Under the pieces are notes generated by a model. The model saw only the letters and a list, made by a program, of their open reading frames with translations. It was not told the DNA's origin and did not search any database. The position numbers were made by a program, and so were the translations under genes. From SHLJ01 sp041618535 (lineage in GTDB: Bacteria; Bacteroidota; Bacteroidia; Flavobacteriales; Flavobacteriaceae), in NCBI GenBank assembly GCA_041618535.1, contig JBFKFP010000144.1, forward strand, positions 1 to 7,203: 7,203 nucleotides of DNA, written 5' to 3'. Shown piece after piece: positions 1 through 5,706 of the stretch (position 1 is its first letter; each line of letters begins with the position of its first letter).

Positions 1-393
1 ATCGCCTTGCGGATCGTCTGAATAGGGTTTTTCCGAATGAAATAATTCAACACTTTCCTCAAGAAGATTATCTCGCAGCCATTCGTACCCCTCTTTTGTT
101 GTGAGATCGATAGATGTATCAATGACTTTTAACCCGATTAGCCGCATTTGTGATGGCCCACATTCGAATAGGTACATATGCTGAGAAGAAATGTTTTCGA
201 GGTATTTAAGATTCTGTAAAACTCCTTCCCATACCAGGTCACTGAATACATCCAGCTCTTCCTCTGCCGCTTTGGGGTTTTCCTCTTTAATCTTATCCCA
301 TTCATCGGCTGTGATAGACTGGGTAGCCAGGAAATTGATAAATTCCCGGTGCAATTCCTCAAGCTGTTCCTTTGTAAGTCGTTTATATTTCAT
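1..393 (-). CDS. DUF6495-like conserved protein, N-terminal part (runs off left edge)
   Basis: The reading frame is open from an ATG at 393-391 to the window edge, giving 131 residues with no stop; the C-terminus lies outside. The protein starts MKYKRLTKEQLEELHREF and continues through FLATQSITADEW, EEELDVFSDLVWEGVL and IDLTTKEGYEWL. From memory this matches a small (about 150-160 residue) family of unknown function in Flavobacteriia that I know as DUF6495, so only a short tail should be missing. It is acidic, probably mostly helical, with no signal peptide or membrane segment, so it should be cytoplasmic. The start is supported by the typical MKYxRLTKEQ opening and by the absence of another in-frame ATG before residue 72. 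The start codon directly follows the T-run of the upstream gene's terminator, leaving no room for a Shine-Dalgarno sequence. The reading frame is secure, the family name is recalled rather than searched, and the function is unknown. Confidence 0.85.
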   Translation of the reverse strand, partial: MKYKRLTKEQLEELHREFINFLATQSITADEWDKIKEENPKAAEEELDVFSDLVWEGVLQNLKYLENISSQHMYLFECGPSQMRLIGLKVIDTSIDLTTKEGYEWLRDNLLEESVELFHSEKPYSDDPQGD

Positions 394-424
394 AAAAAAA
401 GCCCTGTAGTACGTACTACAGGGC
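394..424 (-). terminator. Rho-independent terminator of the TonB receptor gene
   Basis: Positions 401-424 are a perfect 24-nt palindrome that can fold as a 10-bp stem (401-410 with 415-424) around an ACGT loop. On the minus strand it is followed by seven T residues (400-394). It lies 20 nt beyond the receptor stop codon at 445-447. The stem base is GC-rich (GCCC/GGGC), as expected of an intrinsic terminator. On the plus strand there is no T-run after the hairpin, so it should act only on minus-strand transcription. Confidence 0.88.
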
Positions 425-425
425 C

Positions 426-433
426 CAAAATTA
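426..433 (-). promoter_or_regulatory. Candidate -7 promoter element for the DUF6495-like gene
   Basis: The minus-strand octamer TAATTTTG fits the Bacteroidota -7 consensus TAnnTTTG exactly. It lies between the receptor stop codon and the terminator palindrome. Transcription would begin a few bases downstream, inside the palindrome at roughly 418-422, giving a leader of about 25-30 nt made of hairpin remnant and T-run. I see no TTG at the expected -33 distance, so this is a weak candidate; read-through from the receptor gene is the alternative source of the transcript. Confidence 0.3.
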
Positions 434-444
434 TAAATAAATGA

Positions 445-3400
445 TCAGAAAATATACCTTAACCCAAACTGAGCCTGCCACCTTGATAACAAGCTTGTGT
501 CATAGTTAAAAGTTTCATCCAGATCAGGATTAAAGGTATAGGTCGGCACCAGGGTGTCCGGATCGACAGAGACACCGATTGGCTGAACATTGTTTGGTTG
601 CTGGATCACGCCCCAGTCAGAGTTGATAAGGTTGCCAACATTAAGCACGTCAATACTGAGCTGGATGGTATTGAACTTGTCCTCTCCCACCTTTATATTA
701 TAGTCTTGCAGAATCTTCAGGTCAACCCGGCTCCTCCACGGTGCAAGAGCACCATAGCGCTCAACATACTGCCCACGTCTCTCACTCAGGTAATCGTCTT
801 GCTGGATAAATGATTCAAAGGCCTCGGCCTGACCAGCACCTGAAAATTGCATTTGTCCTATCTCTGAAGAGGTTGGGACATATAACAAATCATTCAGGCT
901 GGAACCGTCGCCGTTTATATCACCTCCATAAGTGTAATTGAAACGTCCGCCCTGCCCGAATTCAGCAAAGGCAGAAATGGTGGTCGCCCAACGGTCATTT
1001 CCATAACTCCAACGCTTACTTGCTACTCCAATAATACGATGGGTGTCGCCATATTTTGAATATGAGAGCACATCGTCATTGGCGTTGCCAACAACCGGGT
1101 TGAAAGCAAAGGCGTCTCCGGTGATCTCAGCTTCGATCGAGTTCACATCCTTGGAATTTAAATAGCTGTAAGCCAGGCTTGCATAAAGCCCGCGCTCAAA
1201 GGTTTTCTGCAGCCTTAAGGAAGCATTCCATATCCTTCCTTTATCCGAATTGGTGAATACATAGGCGTTATTTATAATATCAGACGGCAAGTAATATTCG
1301 CGATTATCAACTCCGGAAAGCGTACCGGAAGGATCCAGAAGTCCCCAGTTTTGTACATGGGCTCCATTGATATCCTTGGTGTAAGCCACATCTGCAGTTA
1401 CGGTCAGTCCGTCCTCAAAACGATAATCTGCACCTAAGTTAGTCCTCCAAACCTGAGGGAATTTATAATCAGGATCAACATACTGAAGGAAGAAAACATT
1501 TGGATTACCAAATTGGTTCCCAAGCCATACAAACGGGAATCGTCCTGTAAATAAACCTGATCCTCCCCGGACCTGGAATGAATTATCCCCTTTCGCATCC
1601 CAATTGAACCCCACCCTGGGTGAGATCAACCAGTCGTTGGTGGGCAGGTTGGTGTTATTTATGAACACCGTCTCTCCTGTATTTGGATTCACATACGGAA
1701 TATCCGGCACCACGCAGCAAGCGTTATCGATCACATCCTGGGCCTTTTCGGCAGAGTTAAAGTAAAGAGGTTTATCGAACCGGACACCATAGGTTAATTT
1801 AAAATCATCTGTCACATTCCAGGCATCCTGTAGATAGAATGACAATTGTCCCACATTGGTCTCAGAGAAGGCCCATCCACCGGGATTTCCTTCGCCTGCA
1901 GCATTAAGAGACGCATCCGCCGCAACTGCCGAATCAAACAATGGTTGAAGAAAATCGATCCTACCCTGTGCCCCCAGAGCACTGAAATCATCCATGGAGA
2001 TAGTTGGGAAGAATACACCCTGCGCTCCGTAGACTCCAAGATTGAAGGAATTATCGAAAAGGAATTTCTCATAGGAGAATCCTATTGTAAAGGTATGGTC
2101 CCCAGAAAAATAATTCATGTTATTGGTCAATTGCCAGACTTTCTGCTCCAATCTGTTGTTGATGGAAAATGGTTCATGACCGGCAATGATATAATTTGAA
2201 CCGTCCTGGGTGATCGTCACCGTTGGAGCCGGTGTTGATAAGGGGTTCCGGAAATCGTCGAAGAACGTATAACCGAATTGCAGCTTGTTCGCCACATTAT
2301 CAGAAATAGTAGAGTTCAATTCAACCTGGAATGAACTTATGTTGTTATTGATCTCATAACCGGCGTTCTCGAATTGAAGGGTAGTAGCGTTTGGCCCACG
2401 GAATCCGAGTGCAGTAGGGTGCGCGGGCTTTTCTTTTGATGCACTCAGGAAGTTATAGATAAAAGCCACCCTGTTCTTGTCGTTCACGTTCCAGTCCAGC
2501 TTGAAAATTCCCTTGGTTGAATTAGCCGCGTAGGTAAATCCTTCATAGCGGCCGGGATTATAGAAATTACCCTGGCCTATATCTAAGGCTCGCAGAGCAT
2601 CCCGGACGATTATAAGGTCTGATTCCAGCACCCTGGATTCATTGATGGCACCGCTTCCTGTATTCGGAATCCAGCCATTGGTTCCCAGGTCGTTCCTTTC
2701 ATCCTTTTCAAAGTTGGCAAAAAAGAACAATTTGTTCTTAACGATCGGGCCGCCAAGGCTAACACCATATTGATTTTGTTCAAGCTTCGGTTTTACAACA
2801 TCTTCTCCTCTGACTTTCCCGCCGGTAAAATTCTCATTCCTGTAGAAGCCATAAGCGGTGCCATGAAACTGGTTAGTCCCGCTTTTGGTAACCGCATTGA
2901 CCGAAGCACCTGTGAATCCGGCCTGGGTTACATCATAAGGAGCGGTAGCAACCGTGATCTGGTCTATTGCATCTATGGAAATAGGCTGCGCTTCTGTTTG
3001 CCCCCCTGGTGTGGCTGCATCCAATCCGAAGGGATTGTTGAAGATGGCACCGTCGAGTGAGAAATTGTTGAACTGATCATTACGTCCGCCGAAGGAACCG
3101 TTCGAAGCCGTAGGCTCCAGCCTTGTGAAATCTGATGCAGAACGCGTAATGGTAGGCAATCGCCGGAGATCCTGCGATCGGACACTGGTCAGGGCCCCGG
3201 TCCTGTCGTCACCAAAAGTTCCACCTGCCGAATAGGTAATTGTAACGGCTTCCAGTTGCTGAGCATCCGGGATGAGATTAGCATCTAAATTTTCAGTTTT
3301 TCCGAGTGTCAGATAAACACCTGTGAATTGCTGCTCCTTAAACCCGATGAACGATAGGGTAACCGTATATGGTCCACCAACACGCATGTTGGCCATGTTA

Positions 3401-3591
3401 TACCGGCCATCGAAATTGGTGGCAGCACCGTATTTAGTTCCTGTAGGTTCATGTACAGCTACAACATTGGCAGAAGGAAGGGGTTCTCCGTTTTCATCCA
3501 GTACCAATCCAGTAATATTAGAAGTTGTGACCTGGCCATATCCTGACCAAACTCCCAGCAGAACGAATACCAGAAATGTAATTTTTCGCAT
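445..3591 (-). CDS. Oar-like TonB-dependent outer-membrane receptor with CarboxypepD_reg domain
   Basis: A complete 1048-residue outer-membrane protein. Residues 1-20 form a signal peptide (basic MRK, hydrophobic core, probable cleavage after SGYGQ). Residues 24-108 are a CarboxypepD_reg-like beta-sandwich (ITGLVLDENGEPLPSANV, NFDGRY, LSFIGF). Residues 112-240 are the plug domain (LEAVTITYSAG, FGGRNDQFNNFSLDG, VNAVTKSGTNQFHG), and about 245-1048 are the beta-barrel, ending in the aromatic strand FGLRYIF. The length and the VTKSGTN...GGPIVKNKLFFF pattern place it with the Oar/OmpA-like branch of TonB receptors rather than SusC. No SusD-like lipoprotein gene lies beside it, so it appears to be a stand-alone transporter; the substrate cannot be read from sequence. 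The only cysteines are an adjacent pair at 625-626, and residues 891-901 form an Asp/Asn-rich loop like a calcium site. The ATG at 3591 is chosen because the signal peptide begins there; no Shine-Dalgarno sequence is visible, as is usual in this phylum. Its own promoter and terminator flank it. Confidence 0.95.
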   Translation of the reverse strand: MRKITFLVFVLLGVWSGYGQVTTSNITGLVLDENGEPLPSANVVAVHEPTGTKYGAATNFDGRYNMANMRVGGPYTVTLSFIGFKEQQFTGVYLTLGKTENLDANLIPDAQQLEAVTITYSAGGTFGDDRTGALTSVRSQDLRRLPTITRSASDFTRLEPTASNGSFGGRNDQFNNFSLDGAIFNNPFGLDAATPGGQTEAQPISIDAIDQITVATAPYDVTQAGFTGASVNAVTKSGTNQFHGTAYGFYRNENFTGGKVRGEDVVKPKLEQNQYGVSLGGPIVKNKLFFFANFEKDERNDLGTNGWIPNTGSGAINESRVLESDLIIVRDALRALDIGQGNFYNPGRYEGFTYAANSTKGIFKLDWNVNDKNRVAFIYNFLSASKEKPAHPTALGFRGPNATTLQFENAGYEINNNISSFQVELNSTISDNVANKLQFGYTFFDDFRNPLSTPAPTVTITQDGSNYIIAGHEPFSINNRLEQKVWQLTNNMNYFSGDHTFTIGFSYEKFLFDNSFNLGVYGAQGVFFPTISMDDFSALGAQGRIDFLQPLFDSAVAADASLNAAGEGNPGGWAFSETNVGQLSFYLQDAWNVTDDFKLTYGVRFDKPLYFNSAEKAQDVIDNACCVVPDIPYVNPNTGETVFINNTNLPTNDWLISPRVGFNWDAKGDNSFQVRGGSGLFTGRFPFVWLGNQFGNPNVFFLQYVDPDYKFPQVWRTNLGADYRFEDGLTVTADVAYTKDINGAHVQNWGLLDPSGTLSGVDNREYYLPSDIINNAYVFTNSDKGRIWNASLRLQKTFERGLYASLAYSYLNSKDVNSIEAEITGDAFAFNPVVGNANDDVLSYSKYGDTHRIIGVASKRWSYGNDRWATTISAFAEFGQGGRFNYTYGGDINGDGSSLNDLLYVPTSSEIGQMQFSGAGQAEAFESFIQQDDYLSERRGQYVERYGALAPWRSRVDLKILQDYNIKVGEDKFNTIQLSIDVLNVGNLINSDWGVIQQPNNVQPIGVSVDPDTLVPTYTFNPDLDETFNYDTSLLSRWQAQFGLRYIF

Positions 3592-3625
3592 ATCTAGGTC
3601 GATTTAAAAGTTGATTAATTGAACC

Positions 3626-3655
3626 TAAAATTACGATAAAAAAAAACCGCCCAAA
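3626..3655 (-). promoter_or_regulatory. Candidate promoter of the TonB receptor gene
   Basis: On the minus strand a TTTG (3655-3652) is followed after 18 nt by TAATTTTA (3633-3626), which differs from the Bacteroidota -7 consensus TAnnTTTG only in its last base. The box ends 34 nt before the receptor ATG, giving a leader of roughly 30 nt. The -33 element coincides with the loop and first stem base of the rplI terminator hairpin, and the spacer contains that terminator's T-run. The promoter is supported by position and motif only. Confidence 0.45.
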
Positions 3656-3664
3656 GGGCGGTTT
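3638..3664 (-). terminator. Rho-independent terminator of the rpsF-rpsR-rplI operon
   Basis: A 9-bp stem (3644-3652 with 3656-3664; minus-strand arms AAACCGCCC and GGGCGGTTT) encloses a TTT loop. The minus strand then carries a T-run that overlaps the stem end and reaches 3638 (nine T in all, 3646-3638). It begins 30 nt after the rplI stop codon. The GC-rich core and long T-run make it a textbook intrinsic terminator. The plus-strand side has only a short, interrupted T-run, so it is called in one direction. Confidence 0.92.
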
Positions 3665-3694
3665 ATCATTTCTTATCAACAGTTGGCCTTTTCT

Positions 3695-4147
3695 TTACTG
3701 GGCCTGTGGAATTACCTCAAACTCCACATCAGCTGTAACCTCTCTGTGAAGACGGATAACTGCACTATACCTGCCTATTCGTTTAACGTTTCCGCCAACT
3801 ACGCTGATATATTTCTTATCGATCTCAAACCCTTCTTTTTCCAGGGCTTCCGCAAGATTTATATTATTAACAGATCCGAAAAGTTTTTCTCCGGAACCTA
3901 CCTTTGCGGGAATTTTGATCTCGAGAGCTTTTAAAGCCTCGGCCGTGGTGTTCGCGTCTTCGATTAATTTCTTTTCCTTGAATGCACGCTGACGAATGTT
4001 TTCAGCTAACACTTTCTTTGCCGACGGGGTGGCCAGCTTGGCAACGCCCTGCGGAATCAAGTAATTCCTACCATAACCATTTTTAACTGTTACAATGTCA
4101 TCCTTGAATCCGAGTCCTTCGACGTCTTTTTTCAATATTAATTCCAT
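3695..4147 (-). CDS. rplI: 50S ribosomal protein L9 (bL9)
   Basis: A 150-residue protein, the normal length for bL9, which binds 23S rRNA near the base of the L1 stalk and helps keep the reading frame during translation. The N-terminal domain (about 1-50) begins MELILKKDVEGLGFKDD and carries the family signature GYGRNYLIPQGVA at 24-36. A long lysine-rich connecting helix follows (about 42-75), then the C-terminal domain (about 80-150) with GSGEKLFGSVNNINLAEAL and the ending RLHREVTADVEFEVIP. It is the last gene of the operon, 13 nt after rpsR, and is followed by the strong terminator at 3638-3664. Nothing is unusual about it. Confidence 0.98.
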   Translation of the reverse strand: MELILKKDVEGLGFKDDIVTVKNGYGRNYLIPQGVAKLATPSAKKVLAENIRQRAFKEKKLIEDANTTAEALKALEIKIPAKVGSGEKLFGSVNNINLAEALEKEGFEIDKKYISVVGGNVKRIGRYSAVIRLHREVTADVEFEVIPQAQ

Positions 4148-4160
4148 AGTTATGCTGGTA

Positions 4161-4457
4161 TTACTTTAATAAGTCGGATACATATGGCATCAAGGCCAGG
4201 TGTCTTGCACGTTTGATAGCCACCGACACTTTTCTCTGATATTTCAAAGATGTTCCGGTTAAACGCCTTGGCAAGATCTTGCCTTGCTCATTCACAAATT
4301 TCAATAGAAAATCGGGATCTTTATAATCGATATATTTGATTCCTGATTTCTTAAATCTACAATATTTCTTAGCCTTTGTAGTTTCAATATTAAGCGGGGT
4401 AAGATACCTGATCTCTCCGTCTTTTTTTCCTTTTGCTTGTTGTTCAATACTCGCCAT
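4161..4457 (-). CDS. rpsR: 30S ribosomal protein S18 (bS18)
   Basis: A 98-residue protein of the 30S platform that pairs with bS6 and binds the central domain of 16S rRNA. The conserved core is YCRFKKSG (32-39), IDYKDPDFLLKFVNEQGKI (43-61) and LPRRLTGTS (62-70), followed by the basic tail KYQRKVSVAIKRARHLALMPYV. It is about 20 residues longer at the N-terminus than the E. coli protein (75 residues); I recall this extension as usual in Bacteroidota. The ATG lies only 2 nt after the rpsF stop codon, so translational coupling with its binding partner bS6 is likely. Confidence 0.98.
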   Translation of the reverse strand: MASIEQQAKGKKDGEIRYLTPLNIETTKAKKYCRFKKSGIKYIDYKDPDFLLKFVNEQGKILPRRLTGTSLKYQRKVSVAIKRARHLALMPYVSDLLK

Positions 4458-4459
4458 GA

Positions 4460-4798
4460 TTAAGCCTTTTCTTTGTTTCGTTTTCTTCGTTTCTCAGCCC
4501 AGGCAACTGCGTGCTTGTCTAATTTAACTGTGAGATAACGCATAAAGCGCTCATCACGTCTGAACTCAACTTCGAGTTGATTGATTACATCACCTTCAAC
4601 GGTAAATTCAAAAAGGTGATAGAAACCACTCTTTTTGTTCTGGATCGGATATGCGAGCTTTCTCAAGCCCCAATCTTCTTTCGAGATCATCTTCGCGCCT
4701 TTAGAGACGAGAAAACCCTCATACTTCTTTACTGTTTCCTTTATCTGTTCTTCAGATAAAACGGGATTTAAAATTAAAACATTTTCGTAATTATTCAT
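4460..4798 (-). CDS. rpsF: 30S ribosomal protein S6 (bS6)
   Basis: A 112-residue protein, first gene of the rpsF-rpsR-rplI operon. Recognisable family segments are NNYENVLILNPVLSEEQI (2-19), the beta-strand WGLRKLAYPIQNKKSGFYHLFEF (43-65) and the FRRDERFMRYLTVKLD segment (79-94). The C-terminus is short and strongly basic (EKRRKRNKEKA). It forms a ferredoxin-like fold that dimerises with bS18 on the 30S platform. The ATG at 4798 gives the normal family start. A well-formed promoter lies about 45 nt upstream. In many bacteria the S6:S18 pair represses this operon through an mRNA leader structure; I could not identify such a structure convincingly here. Confidence 0.98.
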   Translation of the reverse strand: MNNYENVLILNPVLSEEQIKETVKKYEGFLVSKGAKMISKEDWGLRKLAYPIQNKKSGFYHLFEFTVEGDVINQLEVEFRRDERFMRYLTVKLDKHAVAWAEKRRKRNKEKA

Positions 4799-4842
4799 AA
4801 TGAATTAAATAAAATTTTTATAATTGTTAAAAAACACGGCTG

Positions 4843-4873
4843 CAAAAATAACCATTCTAAAGTGCTTTGGCAA
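4843..4873 (-). promoter_or_regulatory. Promoter of the rpsF-rpsR-rplI operon
   Basis: On the minus strand TTG (4873-4871) is followed after 20 nt by TATTTTTG (4850-4843), an exact match to the Bacteroidota sigma-A consensus TTG / TAnnTTTG with acceptable spacing. The predicted transcript would start near 4835-4839 and have an AT-rich leader of roughly 40 nt before the rpsF ATG. This is the best promoter match in the window and sits where a ribosomal operon needs one. Confidence 0.7.
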
Positions 4874-4900
4874 CATTTTTGATCTAATTTTTATGGTATA

Positions 4901-4922
4901 AAGATTTTGTTAAGATTTTGTT
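4901..4922 (+). repeat. Perfect 11-bp tandem direct repeat, candidate operator
   Basis: The 11-mer AAGATTTTGTT occurs twice without a gap (4901-4911 and 4912-4922). The period of one helical turn would place both copies on the same DNA face. It lies in the divergent region between rpsF and the LytTR regulator gene, about 25 bp upstream of the regulator's candidate -33 element. LytTR proteins bind direct repeats, usually spaced about two turns apart, so binding by the product of the adjacent gene is possible but not shown. Chance in an AT-rich stretch is the alternative. Confidence 0.5.
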
Positions 4923-4947
4923 AAATGTTACACTTTGTCGATGATTT

Positions 4948-4978
4948 TTGGTTTTTAACCGAATTTTTTGTACTATTG
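4948..4978 (+). promoter_or_regulatory. Candidate promoter of the LytTR regulator gene
   Basis: TTG at 4948-4950 is followed after 20 nt by TACTATTG at 4971-4978, one mismatch from the Bacteroidota -7 consensus TAnnTTTG. The spacing equals that of the rpsF promoter. Transcription would begin near 4982-4986, leaving a leader of about 25 nt before the ATG at 5009. Several other TTTTG strings in the region match less well. Confidence 0.5.
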
Positions 4979-5008
4979 TCGATATCTTAACCTAAAATAT
5001 TGAATGTT

Positions 5009-5704
5009 ATGACTTTAAATTGTGTTGTTGTAGATGATTCCGCAATCCAACGCTTATCTATAGTCAAATTGATTGAGAATCATCCCAATCTCAATTTGAT
5101 TGCAGAATACAGCAGTGCCCTCGAAACCAAAAACGGACTCAATACACATAAAGTAGACCTGATCTTCCTGGACATCGAAATGCCAGTTCTTAACGGGTTT
5201 GAATTATTAGACGTCCTTAATAACAAGCCTCAGATCATTTTTGTTACAGGTAAAACAGAGTACGCGTTCAAGGCCTTTAACTATGACGCTACAGATTACC
5301 TCCAGAAACCAATCACCAGAGAGCGCTTTAATACCGCCGTTGATAAGGCGATAGAGCAGCACAAACTCAAACTGGATTTCAACGAGATCGACGGAGAACA
5401 TATCTTCGTTAAAAGCAACCTTAAGAAACGTAAGGTTTATATTAAGGATATCAAGTGGATCGAAGCCCTTGGTGACTACGTGAAAGTGGTTACGGAAGAG
5501 AACAGCCTTGTTGTATTGTCAACTATGAAAGCTTTTGAAGCTGAATTACCCGATGGTAAATTCCTGAGAATACACAAGTCTTACATTGTCAATCTTGATA
5601 AAATAGATCGATTTAACAGTAAAAATGTAGAAGTGGGATCATTCGAAATTCCGTTGAGCCGAAATAAAAAGACTCAACTGGTAGATGCCTTGAACAACAT
5701 TTAA
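5009..5704 (+). CDS. LytTR-family response regulator (REC-LytTR)
   Basis: A 231-residue two-domain transcription regulator. Residues 1-115 form a receiver domain: acidic pair D9-D10 in CVVVDDS, phospho-acceptor D55 in FLDIEMPVLNG, conserved T80 in FVTGKTEYA, and K100-P101 in DYLQKP. Residues about 130-231 form the LytTR DNA-binding domain (HIFVKSNLKKRKVYIKDI, IEALGDYVKV, FLRIHKSYIVNLDKI, EIPLSRNKK). All receiver residues needed for phosphorylation are present. I chose the ATG at 5009 because the family starts M-x-LNCxVVDD; an in-frame TTG at 5000 would add only three residues and is unlikely. No histidine kinase gene is within the window, so the phosphodonor is unknown. I recall this gene as highly conserved in flavobacteria, often beside priA, but its target genes are not known to me. 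It converges with priA and has a candidate promoter upstream and terminator downstream. Confidence 0.95.
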   Translation: MTLNCVVVDDSAIQRLSIVKLIENHPNLNLIAEYSSALETKNGLNTHKVDLIFLDIEMPVLNGFELLDVLNNKPQIIFVTGKTEYAFKAFNYDATDYLQKPITRERFNTAVDKAIEQHKLKLDFNEIDGEHIFVKSNLKKRKVYIKDIKWIEALGDYVKVVTEENSLVVLSTMKAFEAELPDGKFLRIHKSYIVNLDKIDRFNSKNVEVGSFEIPLSRNKKTQLVDALNNI

Positions 5705-5706
5705 AC

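Noticed and set aside
138..362. Minus-strand 74-residue open frame
   Set aside because: It is an out-of-frame shadow of the DUF6495-like gene, whose frame is open across the same stretch and matches a family I recognise.
401..424. Perfect palindrome as an operator or recombination site
   Set aside because: Position after a stop codon, GC-rich base and adjoining T-run are explained by an intrinsic terminator; no integrase or second copy is visible.
1846..2199. Plus-strand 117-residue open frame inside the receptor gene
   Set aside because: Antisense to a clearly coding receptor barrel; its translation has no recognisable domain and no promoter or ribosome binding site is visible.
2770..3060. 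Plus-strand 96-residue open frame inside the receptor gene
   Set aside because: Antisense shadow of the plug and early barrel region, with low-complexity composition unlike a real protein.
445..3591. SusC/SusD polysaccharide utilisation locus
   Set aside because: No SusD-like gene or carbohydrate enzyme is adjacent in the window, and the receptor is Oar-like rather than SusC-like.
3644..3664. Bidirectional action of the rplI terminator
   Set aside because: The plus-strand side lacks a continuous T-run and no plus-strand gene ends there.
3683..3934. Plus-strand 83-residue open frame opposite rplI
   Set aside because: Antisense to a conserved ribosomal protein gene and dependent on its codon pattern.
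4799..4842. Possible S6:S18 autoregulatory RNA structure in the rpsF leader, with a CCG at 4839-4837
   Set aside because: The CCG lies at or before the predicted transcript start and I cannot fold a convincing hairpin presenting it; the rest of the leader is almost only A and T.
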